In this document: one piece after another, positions 52,897 to 62,509 of the stretch
Layout: each line of letters starts with the position of its first letter
How positions within the stretch are numbered: the first letter of the stretch is position 1
NCBI GenBank assembly: GCA_963665865.2
Contig: CAXXWF010000001.1
Location: forward strand, 1,674,001-1,738,000
Length of the DNA stretch: 64,000 nucleotides
Direction: 5' to 3'
From: PHAA01 sp963665865
Lineage (GTDB): Bacteria; Bacillota; Syntrophomonadia; Syntrophomonadales; Syntrophomonadaceae
Program-made: the position numbers and the translations under genes
Notes under the pieces: model-generated
What the model was told of the DNA's origin: nothing
What the model saw: the letters and a program-made list of their open reading frames with translations, nothing else
Databases searched by the model: none

Positions 52897-54354
52897 TTAT
52901 CGATACTCTTGGAAGACGAGGCCTTGGCAAATGCGATTATCACTATAATAAAGTGAGGTGCTTTGCATAGCATCGGTAACCTTCAGTCTTGCGGCACCTA
53001 TCGTTACCGTGGTTCCCGGGAATATGGTTTCGGTGCATATAATTTTACCACTGCTGGAAGCATCCATTTTTTCTTGAATTTCAGACAGTTCCTGCTTGCT
53101 TCTTGTTAATAAAACTAGGCATTTGCCGAAAGTCGATTGTGCGTTATCAAGCATCAATTTTTTGTCAGGTACCAGTCGATTTGCAGCCTCATGCTCTTTC
53201 AGCAACGCAATAAGATTTTTCAGACTAATTATTTGCTTTTCTAATCCCGGAATCTCTTTAATAAGCTCTTGCTGTCTGGCAAAGACAGAGGGATCCATGC
53301 CAATTTTTAAGTCGGTTTCCAAGCAAGTGGGGGAACCAATCATACGAGCAGTTATATTCTGGCCGGCGATGCAGCTTCCGCCTACAAATTTACCTTTTGA
53401 GCCTACCAGTTGAAGGCTTTTACCGCATTTTATATTGCTGGTCATAATATAATCTGCAATTATATTGCCCCCAGCAAAAACACTGCCGTGTTCAATGAAA
53501 TTGCTGGTTAAGTCTCCTTGGCAGCTTATTTCGCCGCCGATAATTCCACTTCGCAAAAGGATATTGCCATCTGCTTTTAGTGTTGCTGAGCCAACCGTCC
53601 CACCTATTTCAATATTGCCGCCGGCTTCGACAACAAAATTATCCAGAACTGTGCCATTAATTACAACGTTACCAATAAACTTGATATTGCCGGTTGATTT
53701 GTCAATATCTCCATTAAAATTTAGTGTTTCACTGACATTTATTTTCCTGCCATCAAATTCTACCTGACCATCATTTATAGCATATATAGTCGTACCATCC
53801 TCACTAAGTTCTGTATTCCGGCCCGATAGCGGAGGAACGGCTTTCCCTTTAACCTGCCTAAGACGCAGACCGGTCAGCGCAGTACCTTCGGAGCCTTCCG
53901 TGGGATGGGTTATCGTACATAAAGCTTGCCCTTTTTTCACATTTTCAACAATACCCAGGTCACGGTAATCGACACTACCATCTGGTCTTTCTTTGGGGCG
54001 AAAATCTTTCTCTAAACTAAACTGAAATACATAGGTCCCATCTACCCCATTTACGGGCATAACGCCAGTTGCGATTAAATGGTCCACATCATAGACTGGA
54101 TGTTCAGCCAGCTCTTTGAGTTTTGCAGTTTTCACTCCATAGACGATCTTGCGCATCGCCAGGGCATCCTCGAAACTGCGTAAGGTTGGCGCAGCACCGC
54201 CATTCAACGGCGGTTCAACCCGCAAATATGCTTCCATTCTATTGTCTGAAAATGATATATGTACAACCGCATCAACAGGAGACGGTTCTCTTTCAGAAAG
54301 AGAAAATTCCCCCGTCTTTTCACAGTCATTAGGATCATTTAACAATTCATTCAT
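52897..54354 (-). CDS. FapA-like DUF342 polymer-forming protein
   Basis: A cytoplasmic protein of 485 residues of the DUF342/FapA family. After an N-terminal domain of about 160 residues comes a beta-helix-like repeat region (INVSETLNFNGDID, IKFIGNVVINGTVLD, NIEIGGTVGSATLKADG, NIIADYIMTSNIKCG), then a long coiled coil (about 355-435) and a short beta tail. Members scaffold membrane or phosphorelay proteins; function here is unknown. ATG 54354 follows GGAGG by seven bases. It converges with the c-di-GMP gene, a link often seen for such scaffolds but not proof. Confidence 0.88.
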   Translation of the reverse strand: MNELLNDPNDCEKTGEFSLSEREPSPVDAVVHISFSDNRMEAYLRVEPPLNGGAAPTLRSFEDALAMRKIVYGVKTAKLKELAEHPVYDVDHLIATGVMPVNGVDGTYVFQFSLEKDFRPKERPDGSVDYRDLGIVENVKKGQALCTITHPTEGSEGTALTGLRLRQVKGKAVPPLSGRNTELSEDGTTIYAINDGQVEFDGRKINVSETLNFNGDIDKSTGNIKFIGNVVINGTVLDNFVVEAGGNIEIGGTVGSATLKADGNILLRSGIIGGEISCQGDLTSNFIEHGSVFAGGNIIADYIMTSNIKCGKSLQLVGSKGKFVGGSCIAGQNITARMIGSPTCLETDLKIGMDPSVFARQQELIKEIPGLEKQIISLKNLIALLKEHEAANRLVPDKKLMLDNAQSTFGKCLVLLTRSKQELSEIQEKMDASSSGKIICTETIFPGTTVTIGAARLKVTDAMQSTSLYYSDNRICQGLVFQEYR

Positions 54355-54504
54355 AATACATCCTCCGTTTGAACACTCCAACAAGAGATGTTATTTCGAT
54401 CCACTCTTATGATGTATATCGGCTAATTGTATATAAACATGCAATAATTCCTATAATCCAAAAATATTTACCGATATTTTTAACAACAGACAACGATTGA
54501 TACA

Positions 54505-55278
54505 TTACCAGCGGGAAATCTGTACGTGATGGCGGCCTTTGCGCGATATTCCGCCGATTTCCTCTAATCGGAAACGGCCTAATCCGCGTATCGAGATAAG
54601 ATCTCCAGCCTTTACTGCGGCAGAACTTTTATAAACCGCCATATGGTTGATTTTCGCATTTCCCCCCTCGATATAGGCATCCACATCAGACCGCGATAAA
54701 TTAAAGGCAGCCGCAATCGCAGCATCCAGCCGCAGAGAGGCCAGGTTTAATTGTGCGACCCGCAGTTCAGGCGATTGAAATATGAATTCTTCACTAGTTA
54801 TTATCTCTACCGCTACAGTACTATGTTTAACCCGGTTAAGCTGCTGACAGATAAATTCCGCGACGCCAATATCCACTATTAAACATGCCATGGTGTTTTG
54901 TACCACAATGTCCCCCAACTTTTCTCTTTTCAACCCCAAGTTTAACACCGCCCCTAGATAATCGCGGTGGCCTAGGGATTGTTCTTGGAATTCTTTGTGG
55001 ATAATCCTAAGATAAGCAATCCTGGCATCAGTATTTTCTTCCCATTGGGGAAAAACCAATAATCGCTGGCGTTCAGCTTCTTTATACCCCCCATTTAAAT
55101 GCCATTTAATGGAAGGTTCGTTGACTGCCACAGCTCGCGCCAGTTCTTGCTGTCTAAGATCCATGAAATCACTTTGTCCGCACGCCCCGTGGACGGCCTT
55201 TTGCACCAATTCATTGAGCCTGGCAATCAAGCGTCTTTCATCGTCATTGCGGCCTAATTTAATTAAATAATCGTGCAT
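54505..55278 (-). CDS. YlmH-like RNA-binding protein with S4 domain
   Basis: A protein of 257 residues matching YlmH (division-cluster and ribosome-linked S4 proteins). The middle RIIHKEFQEQSLGHRDYLGA and VLNLGLKREKLGDIVV stretches are diagnostic. The C-terminal S4 domain (about 185-250) has LNLASLRLDAAIAAAFNLSR and VKAGDLISIRGLGRF. YlmH has been linked to rescue of stalled large ribosomal subunits. ATG 55278 is preferred, because AGAAGG lies ten bases before it and would overlap ATG 55287. It is not in a divIVA/ylm cluster here. Confidence 0.87.
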   Translation of the reverse strand: MHDYLIKLGRNDDERRLIARLNELVQKAVHGACGQSDFMDLRQQELARAVAVNEPSIKWHLNGGYKEAERQRLLVFPQWEENTDARIAYLRIIHKEFQEQSLGHRDYLGAVLNLGLKREKLGDIVVQNTMACLIVDIGVAEFICQQLNRVKHSTVAVEIITSEEFIFQSPELRVAQLNLASLRLDAAIAAAFNLSRSDVDAYIEGGNAKINHMAVYKSSAAVKAGDLISIRGLGRFRLEEIGGISRKGRHHVQISRW

Positions 55279-55641
55279 GTTTTTCATACCTTCTTTACAA
55301 AAGACACAATTCATCCCTGTCGTCGCTGCCTATGGTAAGACCTAAGTGGTTGCCGGCTATCTTTGGCATTGCCGGAGAAATATCAGAATGATCTTAACAT
55401 TATTCTTTCAAATATCAGCAAAATAAGCAAACTTTCATAAGGACTTGAATTTCTTGCCGCCTTTGCTTACCGCATATCTAAGGTGAAGTATATTTATATT
55501 GTCGAGAGGTCTGGCTATACAAAGCTGTCGAAATTTTCCAGAAAGAGCGACTTTAAGCAGTGATTCGTCATTTTACTGAAGGTAAATACGCCTCCTATGT
55601 AGAAATAAGAAATTATGTATGGATAAAGGAGGTCCTTTTTT
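55279..55641. other. Intergenic region between ylmH-like and yknW-like genes
   Basis: About 360 bases, divergent, AT-rich. No gene, RNA motif or convincing promoter pair is recognisable. It must hold the promoter for the rightward exporter operon. Confidence 0.5.
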
Positions 55642-56319
55642 ATGGAAGAAAACAAGATGTCTATGCCGGAACGGTTCTTGAAGGTCCTGACTGCTCCGGG
55701 GGAGGCTTTTCGAGTTATTGTGGCCGATCCTCGAATTTTATGGCCGGGGCTAGTCATTATCTCTATCTCACTCCTATTAGCAATCCTGGCCATCCCAGAA
55801 TTTAAACAGTATACGGCAGAGACTCTGGTTGCCAGCGGAAAGAGTCTGGATCAGGTTGCCCTGGCCATGAAAATTGTAGTTCCAGGCGCTCTGGTCGGGA
55901 CAATTTTAGCTATGCCAATGGTCTGGCTGGCTCAGGCAGGAATACTCGCACTCTACAACCAGTTTAGCGTTGGAGAGGCACGTTTTAAACAGTTATTGGC
56001 CGTAGCCATTTTTTCAGGGGTACCATCAATTATAAAATCTGTAATCTCAACCGGGCTAATTAAAACCATGGGATATAAAGCTGCCTTGCAGGTCAGCACC
56101 AGCCTAGCCCTGTTCCTTGGCACTGCCAGTCAAACCAGCTTTCTTTACCGGCTTCTGGGGCAGATCGAGTTGTTCAGTATTTGGGGGTTGGTCCTTCTCA
56201 TCCTGGGCAGCTCCCTCGCTATGAAAAAGAAAGTCAAGGGGCTGGCCATCTATTTAGCAACCATCTGGTTGATTTATGTTGTAGTTATGACCTTGGTGGT
56301 TAAAACCCCAGCGGTTTAA
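55642..56319 (+). CDS. yknW: Yip1-domain membrane protein (YknW-like)
   Basis: A 225-residue membrane protein with five helices and Yip1-type features (an N-terminal ERFLKVLTAPGEAFRVI, then hydrophobic segments with small residues). It heads an operon with a membrane-fusion protein, an ABC ATPase and a MacB-like permease, exactly the order of B. subtilis yknWXYZ, which protects cells from the SdpC toxin; YknW helps that complex assemble. ATG 55642 follows AAAGGAGG. Confidence 0.82.
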   Translation: MEENKMSMPERFLKVLTAPGEAFRVIVADPRILWPGLVIISISLLLAILAIPEFKQYTAETLVASGKSLDQVALAMKIVVPGALVGTILAMPMVWLAQAGILALYNQFSVGEARFKQLLAVAIFSGVPSIIKSVISTGLIKTMGYKAALQVSTSLALFLGTASQTSFLYRLLGQIELFSIWGLVLLILGSSLAMKKKVKGLAIYLATIWLIYVVVMTLVVKTPAV

Positions 56320-56370
56320 GCAGTCTTATTTCATGTTAGGATAAGGATGAGATCAAGAGGAGTGAAAAAT

Positions 56371-57666
56371 TTGTCAGAGCAACTATCATCTAAGGCGAAT
56401 TCAGAAACAGTTCAAACCGCCAAGCCGCCTTTTTCACTGAAGAAGAAGCTGCTGATCGGCGGTGGCATCCTGCTGGTTTTGATCATGGTAGGTTTGAATA
56501 TTTATCGTATCAAGAATAAGGATGTAGTCGAGGTGTCAGCCGCCCGGGTGACTGACCAACATTTGGTAGAAAAGGTTCCGGCCTCAGGTAACGTTGCAGC
56601 GAACGATAAAGATATTATTTTTAGTGAAGTGAGCGGAACGGTACAGGGGATCCATGTGCAAATGGGCGACAAGGTCACGGCCGGCCAGGTCTTGATGGAT
56701 CTCCATATTCCCAATGCCGAACAGAAGCTGGCGGAGGCTCGCGCGGCTCTGGCTTCTGCGGAATCGGCTTTATACCAGGTGCGTTCCGGTGGCAAGACCT
56801 CCGATCTGGTTGCAGCTGAGTCCACTCTCAGTCAGGCCGAAAGCACCTATAATGTGGATAAAGTTGCTTTGCAGCGCAAGCAAACCTTGTTTGAAGCCGG
56901 GGCAATATCTCAGTCTGACCTTGACCAGGCCCAAGCCGACTTCGATACCAGCAAATCAGCTTATGATAAAGCCCAGGCCGATTTACTGCGCAGTCAAGAG
57001 GCGGCCCCGTTTTACCTGCGGTCTCTGGAAGCCTCAGTAGAGTCAGCCAAAGTCCAATTGCAAATGGTAGAAAGGCAAACTGCTCAGCAGGGCCTGATTT
57101 GTCAACGGGATGGACAGGTTCTTTCCATCAGCGTGAAAACCGGTGATCAAATCACTGAGAATGTTCCGCTCCTAACCATTGGCAGTCTTCAAAAACTGAC
57201 GATTCAAGCTGATGTTCCGGAAAGTGAAGCCGGGAAGATCAAAGTGGGGCAGGTTGTCAGTATAAGCGGCAACGCTTTTTTGGATGAAATATATCCGGGA
57301 CAGATCACCCAGGTAGGGCTGGAGGTATTGAATAAGACCAAGAAAAACGAGGACGAGGATACTTTCTTGCCGGTGATTGTGGGGGTAGAGAATGCCCCCC
57401 GTTTATTGCCCGGTTACAACGTCGACTTGGAAATTACTGTCGCTGACAGCCAGTCCCTGGTCGTGCCTATTGAAGCCTTGGTGGAGAAGGATGAGGGCAA
57501 CAGTGTCTGGGTAATAAAGGATGGATTGGCCAAGCTGACCCCCGTGAAGACTGGCATCAGTGATGGTATAACCATGGAGATTAAATCAGGAGTGTCCCAA
57601 GACGACCAGGTGGTTCTCAACCCGCCTGCCCAACTCCAAGACGGAAGCAAGGTTCGCATACAATGA
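56371..57666 (+). CDS. yknX: HlyD/MacA-type membrane fusion protein (YknX-like)
   Basis: An adaptor of about 431 residues. One transmembrane anchor (LLIGGGILLVLIMVGLNIY) is followed by a split lipoyl domain (SGTVQGIHVQMGDKVTAGQ and GQVLSISVKTGDQI), an alpha-helical hairpin with coiled coil (AEARAALASAESALYQV and on), a beta-barrel and a membrane-proximal domain. TTG 56371 follows AAGAGGAGTG at good spacing; ATG 56347 is an alternative with AGGA upstream. It overlaps the ATPase gene by four bases. Confidence 0.9.
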   Translation: MSEQLSSKANSETVQTAKPPFSLKKKLLIGGGILLVLIMVGLNIYRIKNKDVVEVSAARVTDQHLVEKVPASGNVAANDKDIIFSEVSGTVQGIHVQMGDKVTAGQVLMDLHIPNAEQKLAEARAALASAESALYQVRSGGKTSDLVAAESTLSQAESTYNVDKVALQRKQTLFEAGAISQSDLDQAQADFDTSKSAYDKAQADLLRSQEAAPFYLRSLEASVESAKVQLQMVERQTAQQGLICQRDGQVLSISVKTGDQITENVPLLTIGSLQKLTIQADVPESEAGKIKVGQVVSISGNAFLDEIYPGQITQVGLEVLNKTKKNEDEDTFLPVIVGVENAPRLLPGYNVDLEITVADSQSLVVPIEALVEKDEGNSVWVIKDGLAKLTPVKTGISDGITMEIKSGVSQDDQVVLNPPAQLQDGSKVRIQ

Positions 57667-58400
57667 TTACAATAGATAACTTATTTAAAACCTATGATAC
57701 TGGTATTGTTAAAGTTGATGCACTCAAAGAAGTCAACCTGATAGTGGGAGAAGGGGAATTTATTGCGGTTATGGGCCCGTCCGGCTCGGGTAAATCGACC
57801 CTGATGAATATCCTCGGCCTGCTGGATCGCCCGACAGAGGGGACTTATCTCCTGGATGGGGTTAATACCCGGAGCCTGGATGAAGACCAACTGGCTGACC
57901 TGCGAAATCAAAAGATAGGATTTATTTTTCAAAATTTCAATCTTTTGCCCCGTATCAATACTCAGCGTAATGTGGAACTTCCCATGCTTTATGCCGGAGT
58001 TGGAAGTGGAGAACGGCAGGCGCGGGCATTAGCAGCCCTGGAACAGGTAGGCTTGGCCAGCCATAGCGCCCATCGTCCCAATGAGTTGTCTGGAGGCCAG
58101 AAACAGCGGGTGGCTATAGCTCGCGCCATGGTTAATCGGCCCAGCCTGCTGCTGGCTGATGAGCCGACCGGCAATCTGGACAGCCGTTCCAGCTATGAAA
58201 TAATGGCCCTGTTTCAAGACCTGCACCGCCAGGGCAGCACCATCATCCTAGTTACCCACGAACCGGAAATAGGCCGCCATGCCCAAAGAATTGTGCATTT
58301 CCGCGATGGTCGCCTTGTGAACAGTGAAAATATGGATTCACCCTTGGATGCACGGCAGCTTTTAAAAGAATGGCTGGAGGAAAAGGGGGAGCTGGAATGA
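57663..58400 (+). CDS. yknY: MacB-type ABC ATPase (YknY-like)
   Basis: An ABC ATPase of 245 residues of the LolD/MacB type: Walker A GPSGSGKST, Q-loop FIFQNFNLLP, signature LSGGQKQRVAIARAM, Walker B LLLADEPTGNLD, switch His in LVTHEPE. It overlaps both neighbours by four bases. It should power the mechanotransmission complex formed with the fusion protein and the permease. Confidence 0.94.
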   Translation: MITIDNLFKTYDTGIVKVDALKEVNLIVGEGEFIAVMGPSGSGKSTLMNILGLLDRPTEGTYLLDGVNTRSLDEDQLADLRNQKIGFIFQNFNLLPRINTQRNVELPMLYAGVGSGERQARALAALEQVGLASHSAHRPNELSGGQKQRVAIARAMVNRPSLLLADEPTGNLDSRSSYEIMALFQDLHRQGSTIILVTHEPEIGRHAQRIVHFRDGRLVNSENMDSPLDARQLLKEWLEEKGELE

Positions 58401-59581
58401 AATTCAAAGAAATGATTACGATTGCTTTGGAAGGGATATGGGTCAACAAACTGCGTTCCGCCTTGACAATGCTGGGTATGATCATTGGCGTGATGTTTGT
58501 TATCATCATCGTCACCATGGGACAGAGTGTGAACAAGCTAGTCTCCCAGGAAGTCGAGGGCCTGGGAGCCAATTCCTTTACCCTGGTGCCTGTTGACAAC
58601 GACAACGGACAAAAAGGCAAGTTAACCCTGGATGATTGTAAGCTGCTCAAAGATTCCATGGACAGCATTGAATTTGTGGTACCACTCAAGGTCTTATCGA
58701 ATACAGCAGCATTTGAAACAACGCGCAAGAAGAAAAGCAACATGCTTATCGGAACCAGCCCGGACTATATGAAGGTAAGTCAACTGGGTTTTGCCCAGGG
58801 GCGATTCTTCAATGAAGCGGAAAATCAGATGGGCCGCCGGGTAGTAGTTATAGACCAAAACTTGGCGGATGAATTATTCGGCACTGGAAATACGGCGGTA
58901 GGTAAAACCCTGCGAATTAATCGCATCCCTTTCCAGGTCTGCGGGGTGACCAAGCCTGAGGCTGCAGTAATGGGTATGCAGCAGACTTTTACCTGTATTC
59001 CGATCCAGACACTTATGGAAATGGATGACAACCAGGAGGTTCAGCAAGCTCTGGTAAGGGTAAAAAGCAGTGAGCAGTTAAAGGCTGCAACCAAACAAAG
59101 TGTCGGCATTCTAGAACTGCGCCACGCCGTGAAGAAGGGTTATCAAGCCCAGACCAACGAACAGATGATGGAGAAATTCAGTACTATGCTCACCGTGATG
59201 ACATCAGTTTTCGGTGCCTTGGCGGGGATTGCCTTGCTGGTCGGGGGGATCGGCATCATGAATATTATGCTGGTTTCGGTTACGGAGCGCACCAGGGAAA
59301 TTGGGGTGCGGGTGGCCTTGGGCGCCCGGCGCCGCGACATCCTGATGCAATTCTTGGTGGAATCGGCCACTATTTCAGCACTGGGCGGCAGTATAGGCAT
59401 GCTGCTGGGTGTCGGTATAGGGGCTATCATTTCCCTGGTATTAAAAACACCTATAATTGTATCATTTGGTACTATGCTGGTCGCTTTTAGCTTTTCATCT
59501 GCCATAGGCATTATTTTTGGCCTATATCCGGCTAATCGTGCTGCCAAGCTGGCTCCCATTGATGCCCTGAGATACGAATAG
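58397..59581 (+). CDS. yknZ: MacB-type FtsX-like permease (YknZ-like)
   Basis: A permease of 394 residues with one N-terminal helix, a large outer MacB core domain (about 45-265) and three C-terminal helices of the FtsX domain. The motif TERTREIGVRVALGARRRDI is the ATPase-coupling loop, and LRSALTMLGMIIGV is the usual start of the first helix. ATG 58397 overlaps the ATPase stop. Together the operon resembles a system for defence against or release of peptides; the substrate is unknown. Confidence 0.93.
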   Translation: MKFKEMITIALEGIWVNKLRSALTMLGMIIGVMFVIIIVTMGQSVNKLVSQEVEGLGANSFTLVPVDNDNGQKGKLTLDDCKLLKDSMDSIEFVVPLKVLSNTAAFETTRKKKSNMLIGTSPDYMKVSQLGFAQGRFFNEAENQMGRRVVVIDQNLADELFGTGNTAVGKTLRINRIPFQVCGVTKPEAAVMGMQQTFTCIPIQTLMEMDDNQEVQQALVRVKSSEQLKAATKQSVGILELRHAVKKGYQAQTNEQMMEKFSTMLTVMTSVFGALAGIALLVGGIGIMNIMLVSVTERTREIGVRVALGARRRDILMQFLVESATISALGGSIGMLLGVGIGAIISLVLKTPIIVSFGTMLVAFSFSSAIGIIFGLYPANRAAKLAPIDALRYE

Positions 59582-59609
59582 AGGGACAACCAAACCGTCC
59601 ACCTGTATC

Positions 59610-61109
59610 CTAGCCCAATATGCGCTCCAGTACACGCTTAAAAAATGGTTTCTTAGTTGCAGAATCTTGATTCGTCACAACCTCTGGACTAAGTGTGTCA
59701 TTGACCACATCAGCTTCCGGAGAAGGGTGAGGAATGGGTTTGGCGATTGCGGGAACTGGTCTGGCCTGCTCAGAAGGATGCACTGGACTGACCCTTGAGG
59801 ATGTCCTATTATCGGTTTTTATGGATATTGACGGCTCTTGGCGCTTATCATGATGCTGAGCAGGTTGGGTTGAAGGCCGCTTTTTTTGACTTTCTTTTAA
59901 GTTCAGGTCCGAAGCAGGGCGAGGCGCGTTTATCTTCCGAGAATTCGCCTGGATCCATTTATCGATCGAAGCTCTGCGCTCGTTGAAAACAGCCTCCGAC
60001 GGCAATTCAGCTTCCTCAATTCTTGCCCCAATATGCTCTTCTATCTCATAGAGGCTCATGATATCTTCGCCAGTAACCAAAGTTATGGCGCGGCCGCCGT
60101 TCCCGGCACGGCCGGTACGCCCGATTCTATGCACATAGCCGTCTTTCTCAATAGGGACATCATAGTTGATCACCAGAGACAAATCATCGATGTGAATACC
60201 ACGGGCGGCAACATCGGTGGCTACCAGCAGATGAAACTCTCCCTGTTTAAACTGTTGTAGGGTTTTTAAGCGTTTAACTTGGGGGATATCTCCGTGCAAA
60301 GCCTGGGAATTATATCCTTGGCGGGATAAAATACCTTGCACCCTATCGACAGCGATCCGCGTATTGCAGAAAATAACACAGCTTTCCGGCTGCTCAATCA
60401 TAAGCAGGCGGTTTAACTGTATGCTCTTTTGGTTATTTTCAACCCGGTAGTATATCTGCTCGGTCGTATCCACAGTCTTGGTGTGCGATTCAATCTCAAT
60501 AGTTACGGGATGTCTCATATACTCCTTGCAAATTATGCTGACTTCCGGAGGTATGGTAGCAGAAAAAAGGAGAGTCATTCTATCTTTGGGGAGAGTTCTG
60601 ATAATTCTCTTCACCTGATCGAGAAAACCCATGTCCAGCATTCTATCCGCTTCATCAAGAACCAAAAAACGTATGTGTTTGGTTATAAGATTACCATGCG
60701 TAATATGATCGAATACCCGGCCAGGTGTTCCAGTAACGATGGAAACACCTTTATTAAGAGCCTGTATTTCAACATTCATATTGTGCTGTCCGTATATGGC
60801 AGTTGTCTTGTGCTGAAGATGCTTAGCCATCTGTTTGAGATCGCTGTCTACTTGGACTGCCAGTTCCCGTGTCGGTGTGAGTATCAGACCTTGGGGTCCT
60901 ACCTTTCCGGCATCAGTCATTTGCAGCATGGAAACACCAAAAACGGCAGTCTTGCCACTGCCAGTCTTAGATCTGACAATCAGATCTTCGTGATTCAGAA
61001 TATGGGGTATTGCTCTGCTCTGAACCTCAGTGGGAACTTCAAAGCCCATATCCTTTAGAGCCTTTAAAATCGGAGGCGTAATACCCAAGTCATTAAAACT
61101 ACTCAACAT
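59610..61109 (-). CDS. DEAD-box RNA helicase with disordered tail
   Basis: A second DEAD-box helicase, 499 residues, with complete motifs (SKTGSGKT, PTRELAVQ, TPGR, DEAD, SAT, HRIGRTGR). It lacks the DbpA RNA-binding domain. Instead residues about 395-499 are low-complexity, rich in Pro, Ser, Gln and charged residues, and end in the basic FKRVLERILG. It probably acts in cold adaptation, mRNA turnover or ribosome assembly like CshA/RhlE. It converges with the exporter operon. Confidence 0.9.
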   Translation of the reverse strand: MLSSFNDLGITPPILKALKDMGFEVPTEVQSRAIPHILNHEDLIVRSKTGSGKTAVFGVSMLQMTDAGKVGPQGLILTPTRELAVQVDSDLKQMAKHLQHKTTAIYGQHNMNVEIQALNKGVSIVTGTPGRVFDHITHGNLITKHIRFLVLDEADRMLDMGFLDQVKRIIRTLPKDRMTLLFSATIPPEVSIICKEYMRHPVTIEIESHTKTVDTTEQIYYRVENNQKSIQLNRLLMIEQPESCVIFCNTRIAVDRVQGILSRQGYNSQALHGDIPQVKRLKTLQQFKQGEFHLLVATDVAARGIHIDDLSLVINYDVPIEKDGYVHRIGRTGRAGNGGRAITLVTGEDIMSLYEIEEHIGARIEEAELPSEAVFNERRASIDKWIQANSRKINAPRPASDLNLKESQKKRPSTQPAQHHDKRQEPSISIKTDNRTSSRVSPVHPSEQARPVPAIAKPIPHPSPEADVVNDTLSPEVVTNQDSATKKPFFKRVLERILG

Positions 61110-61537
61110 TATTATCTTCTTTCATTATTGATACGTATTTTATTGTATCATTTGCTGATGGTTTGTACTATACAAAGGACTAGGGGACTCGCCAATTGTC
61201 TGTTTCTTGAGGAACAAAATGGCTGATTGGGCTCGTTTCTTAAAGGTAGACTTATATCTCTCAAGGCCGTGGTAAGCTTAAAAGCTCACCCTTAAACTTT
61301 TTTATAGGATAATTTTCGCCCTGACCTTGAAGTATGCCTGTTGCGAAGTATGTGAAGCGGGATTCGTTGCAAAACGATAGATGAATGGAGGAAAGTAAAA
61401 ATGATATATGCGCGGGACCCGGAAGGTAATATAATAGAGATTCAAAACTGGCAGAGGTAAACTGTAAGCACGAGAGAACCATTTATTAACAATCTAATAA
61501 TCGCAAACGATAGCACTAGCTATTCGCTTCCTATTTA
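61110..61537. other. Intergenic region with gene relic
   Basis: About 430 bases without an intact gene. The only recognisable item is the VOC-family relic near its right end (61386-61460). A weak leftward open frame at 61261-61482 covers the relic on the other strand and looks non-coding. Confidence 0.5.
61386..61460 (+). pseudogene. C-terminal relic of a VOC/glyoxalase-family protein
   Basis: One frame reads WRKVKMIYARDPEGNIIEIQ, then NWQR and a stop. YxRDPEGNxIEL is the hallmark last strand of glyoxalase/bleomycin-resistance (VOC) proteins. The rest of the fold is missing upstream. Confidence 0.65.
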
Positions 61538-61879
61538 CTACTCTAGCATTTGCTCAGTCTTAATGCTATCTTTGACCGGAGGTTTTTGGGCAGAAGCACC
61601 TAGGTTTTGGATTAGGGTCAGCAGACCAATTCCTAAAAACACAAAACCTGCCAGCTTATTTATCAGTTGCGGAGCAATATATCTACCTAACGTAACGCCT
61701 ACAGTTACTTCCACACAGACACATAGGGTAAGTGCGATGGCACTAGCTATAAAGACGGTCCAGCGTTTGTGGGGATTATTACTTGTGATTAACAGCACGG
61801 CTACCTGTGTCTTATCTCCCAGTTCGGCTAAAATGATCAAAACATACGTACTTAGAACTGTCAGCAGTTGGATACTCAT
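61538..61879 (-). CDS. TMEM165/GDT1-family half-transporter, copy 2
   Basis: A membrane protein of 113 residues with three helices and one copy of the family signature ELGDKT (LIILAELGDKTQVAVLL). Full-length GDT1/TMEM165/MneA proteins have two such repeats and export Mn2+ or Ca2+. Here the repeats are on separate genes, 16 bases apart, so the two proteins probably form a heterodimer. ATG 61879. The tail is polar and not conserved. Confidence 0.87.
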   Translation of the reverse strand: MSIQLLTVLSTYVLIILAELGDKTQVAVLLITSNNPHKRWTVFIASAIALTLCVCVEVTVGVTLGRYIAPQLINKLAGFVFLGIGLLTLIQNLGASAQKPPVKDSIKTEQMLE

Positions 61880-61895
61880 CCTAAATTCCTACCTT

Positions 61896-62210
61896 TCATA
61901 TATGGACATTTCCCATGATCCCGCTAAGAAGCAGCAAACCCACGGTAATAAAGGCTCCGGCGGAGACAAAGGCGATAATGCGCGGTTTTAGAAAACGTGC
62001 GATGAGTTCGGAACCTACTAAGATTTCTATAAATGAACAACTGATCAAAGCACACGCAGAACCTAGCGCTACCCAGAGAACATAAAGCGGTTTCTCACCC
62101 GCTAAAAGCAGGGTTGTAATTTGAGTTTTGTCGCCCATTTCGGAAAGAAATACTACTCCCAATGCCGAAAAAAACAGACGCCAATCCAAATTCAATAGCT
62201 TCCTAATCAA
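61896..62210 (-). CDS. TMEM165/GDT1-family half-transporter, copy 1
   Basis: The upstream partner, 104 residues and three helices, with the signature EMGDKT (VVFLSEMGDKTQITTLL). The start is TTG 62210, eight bases after GGGGG. Its sequence is clearly different from the second half, as expected of a split two-repeat transporter rather than a recent duplication. Mn2+ or Ca2+ export is inferred from the family. No yybP-ykoY manganese riboswitch is visible upstream. Confidence 0.87.
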   Translation of the reverse strand: MIRKLLNLDWRLFFSALGVVFLSEMGDKTQITTLLLAGEKPLYVLWVALGSACALISCSFIEILVGSELIARFLKPRIIAFVSAGAFITVGLLLLSGIMGNVHI

Positions 62211-62509
62211 TCAAAATTCCCCCAGTTACTCAACAATAGGAAACTGGTTATTCCTTAGATATTTTTTGGAATACTCAGTTTGCCTTAATGGTTTAGACGC
62301 GTATAAAAAAGTTAGTCCAGACACAAATATCCTATGCCTGGATGAGCAAAATGGTTACATTCGGAGCTTTTATTATTTAGTTATCCATTCATATCTCCTT
62401 AGTTGAAATGGTCTCTATATACATATTTAATAACCTTATCTGCTTTTTTATATGATGGTATATTATTATATTAATATATTGATTTCATCTTAAAACAGGT
62501 GGTGACGGA
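62211..62509. other. Divergent spacer before the WYL regulator
   Basis: About 300 AT-rich bases between the cation-transporter pair and the WYL regulator. No gene and no known riboswitch fold can be read. A leftward AAGGAG followed by a very short frame is present but unconvincing. Confidence 0.4.

Noticed and set aside
62211..62509. yybP-ykoY manganese riboswitch before the TMEM165-like pair
   Set aside because: The family is often under this riboswitch, but reading the leader on the minus strand I found none of the conserved GGGGAGUA or paired-loop segments.
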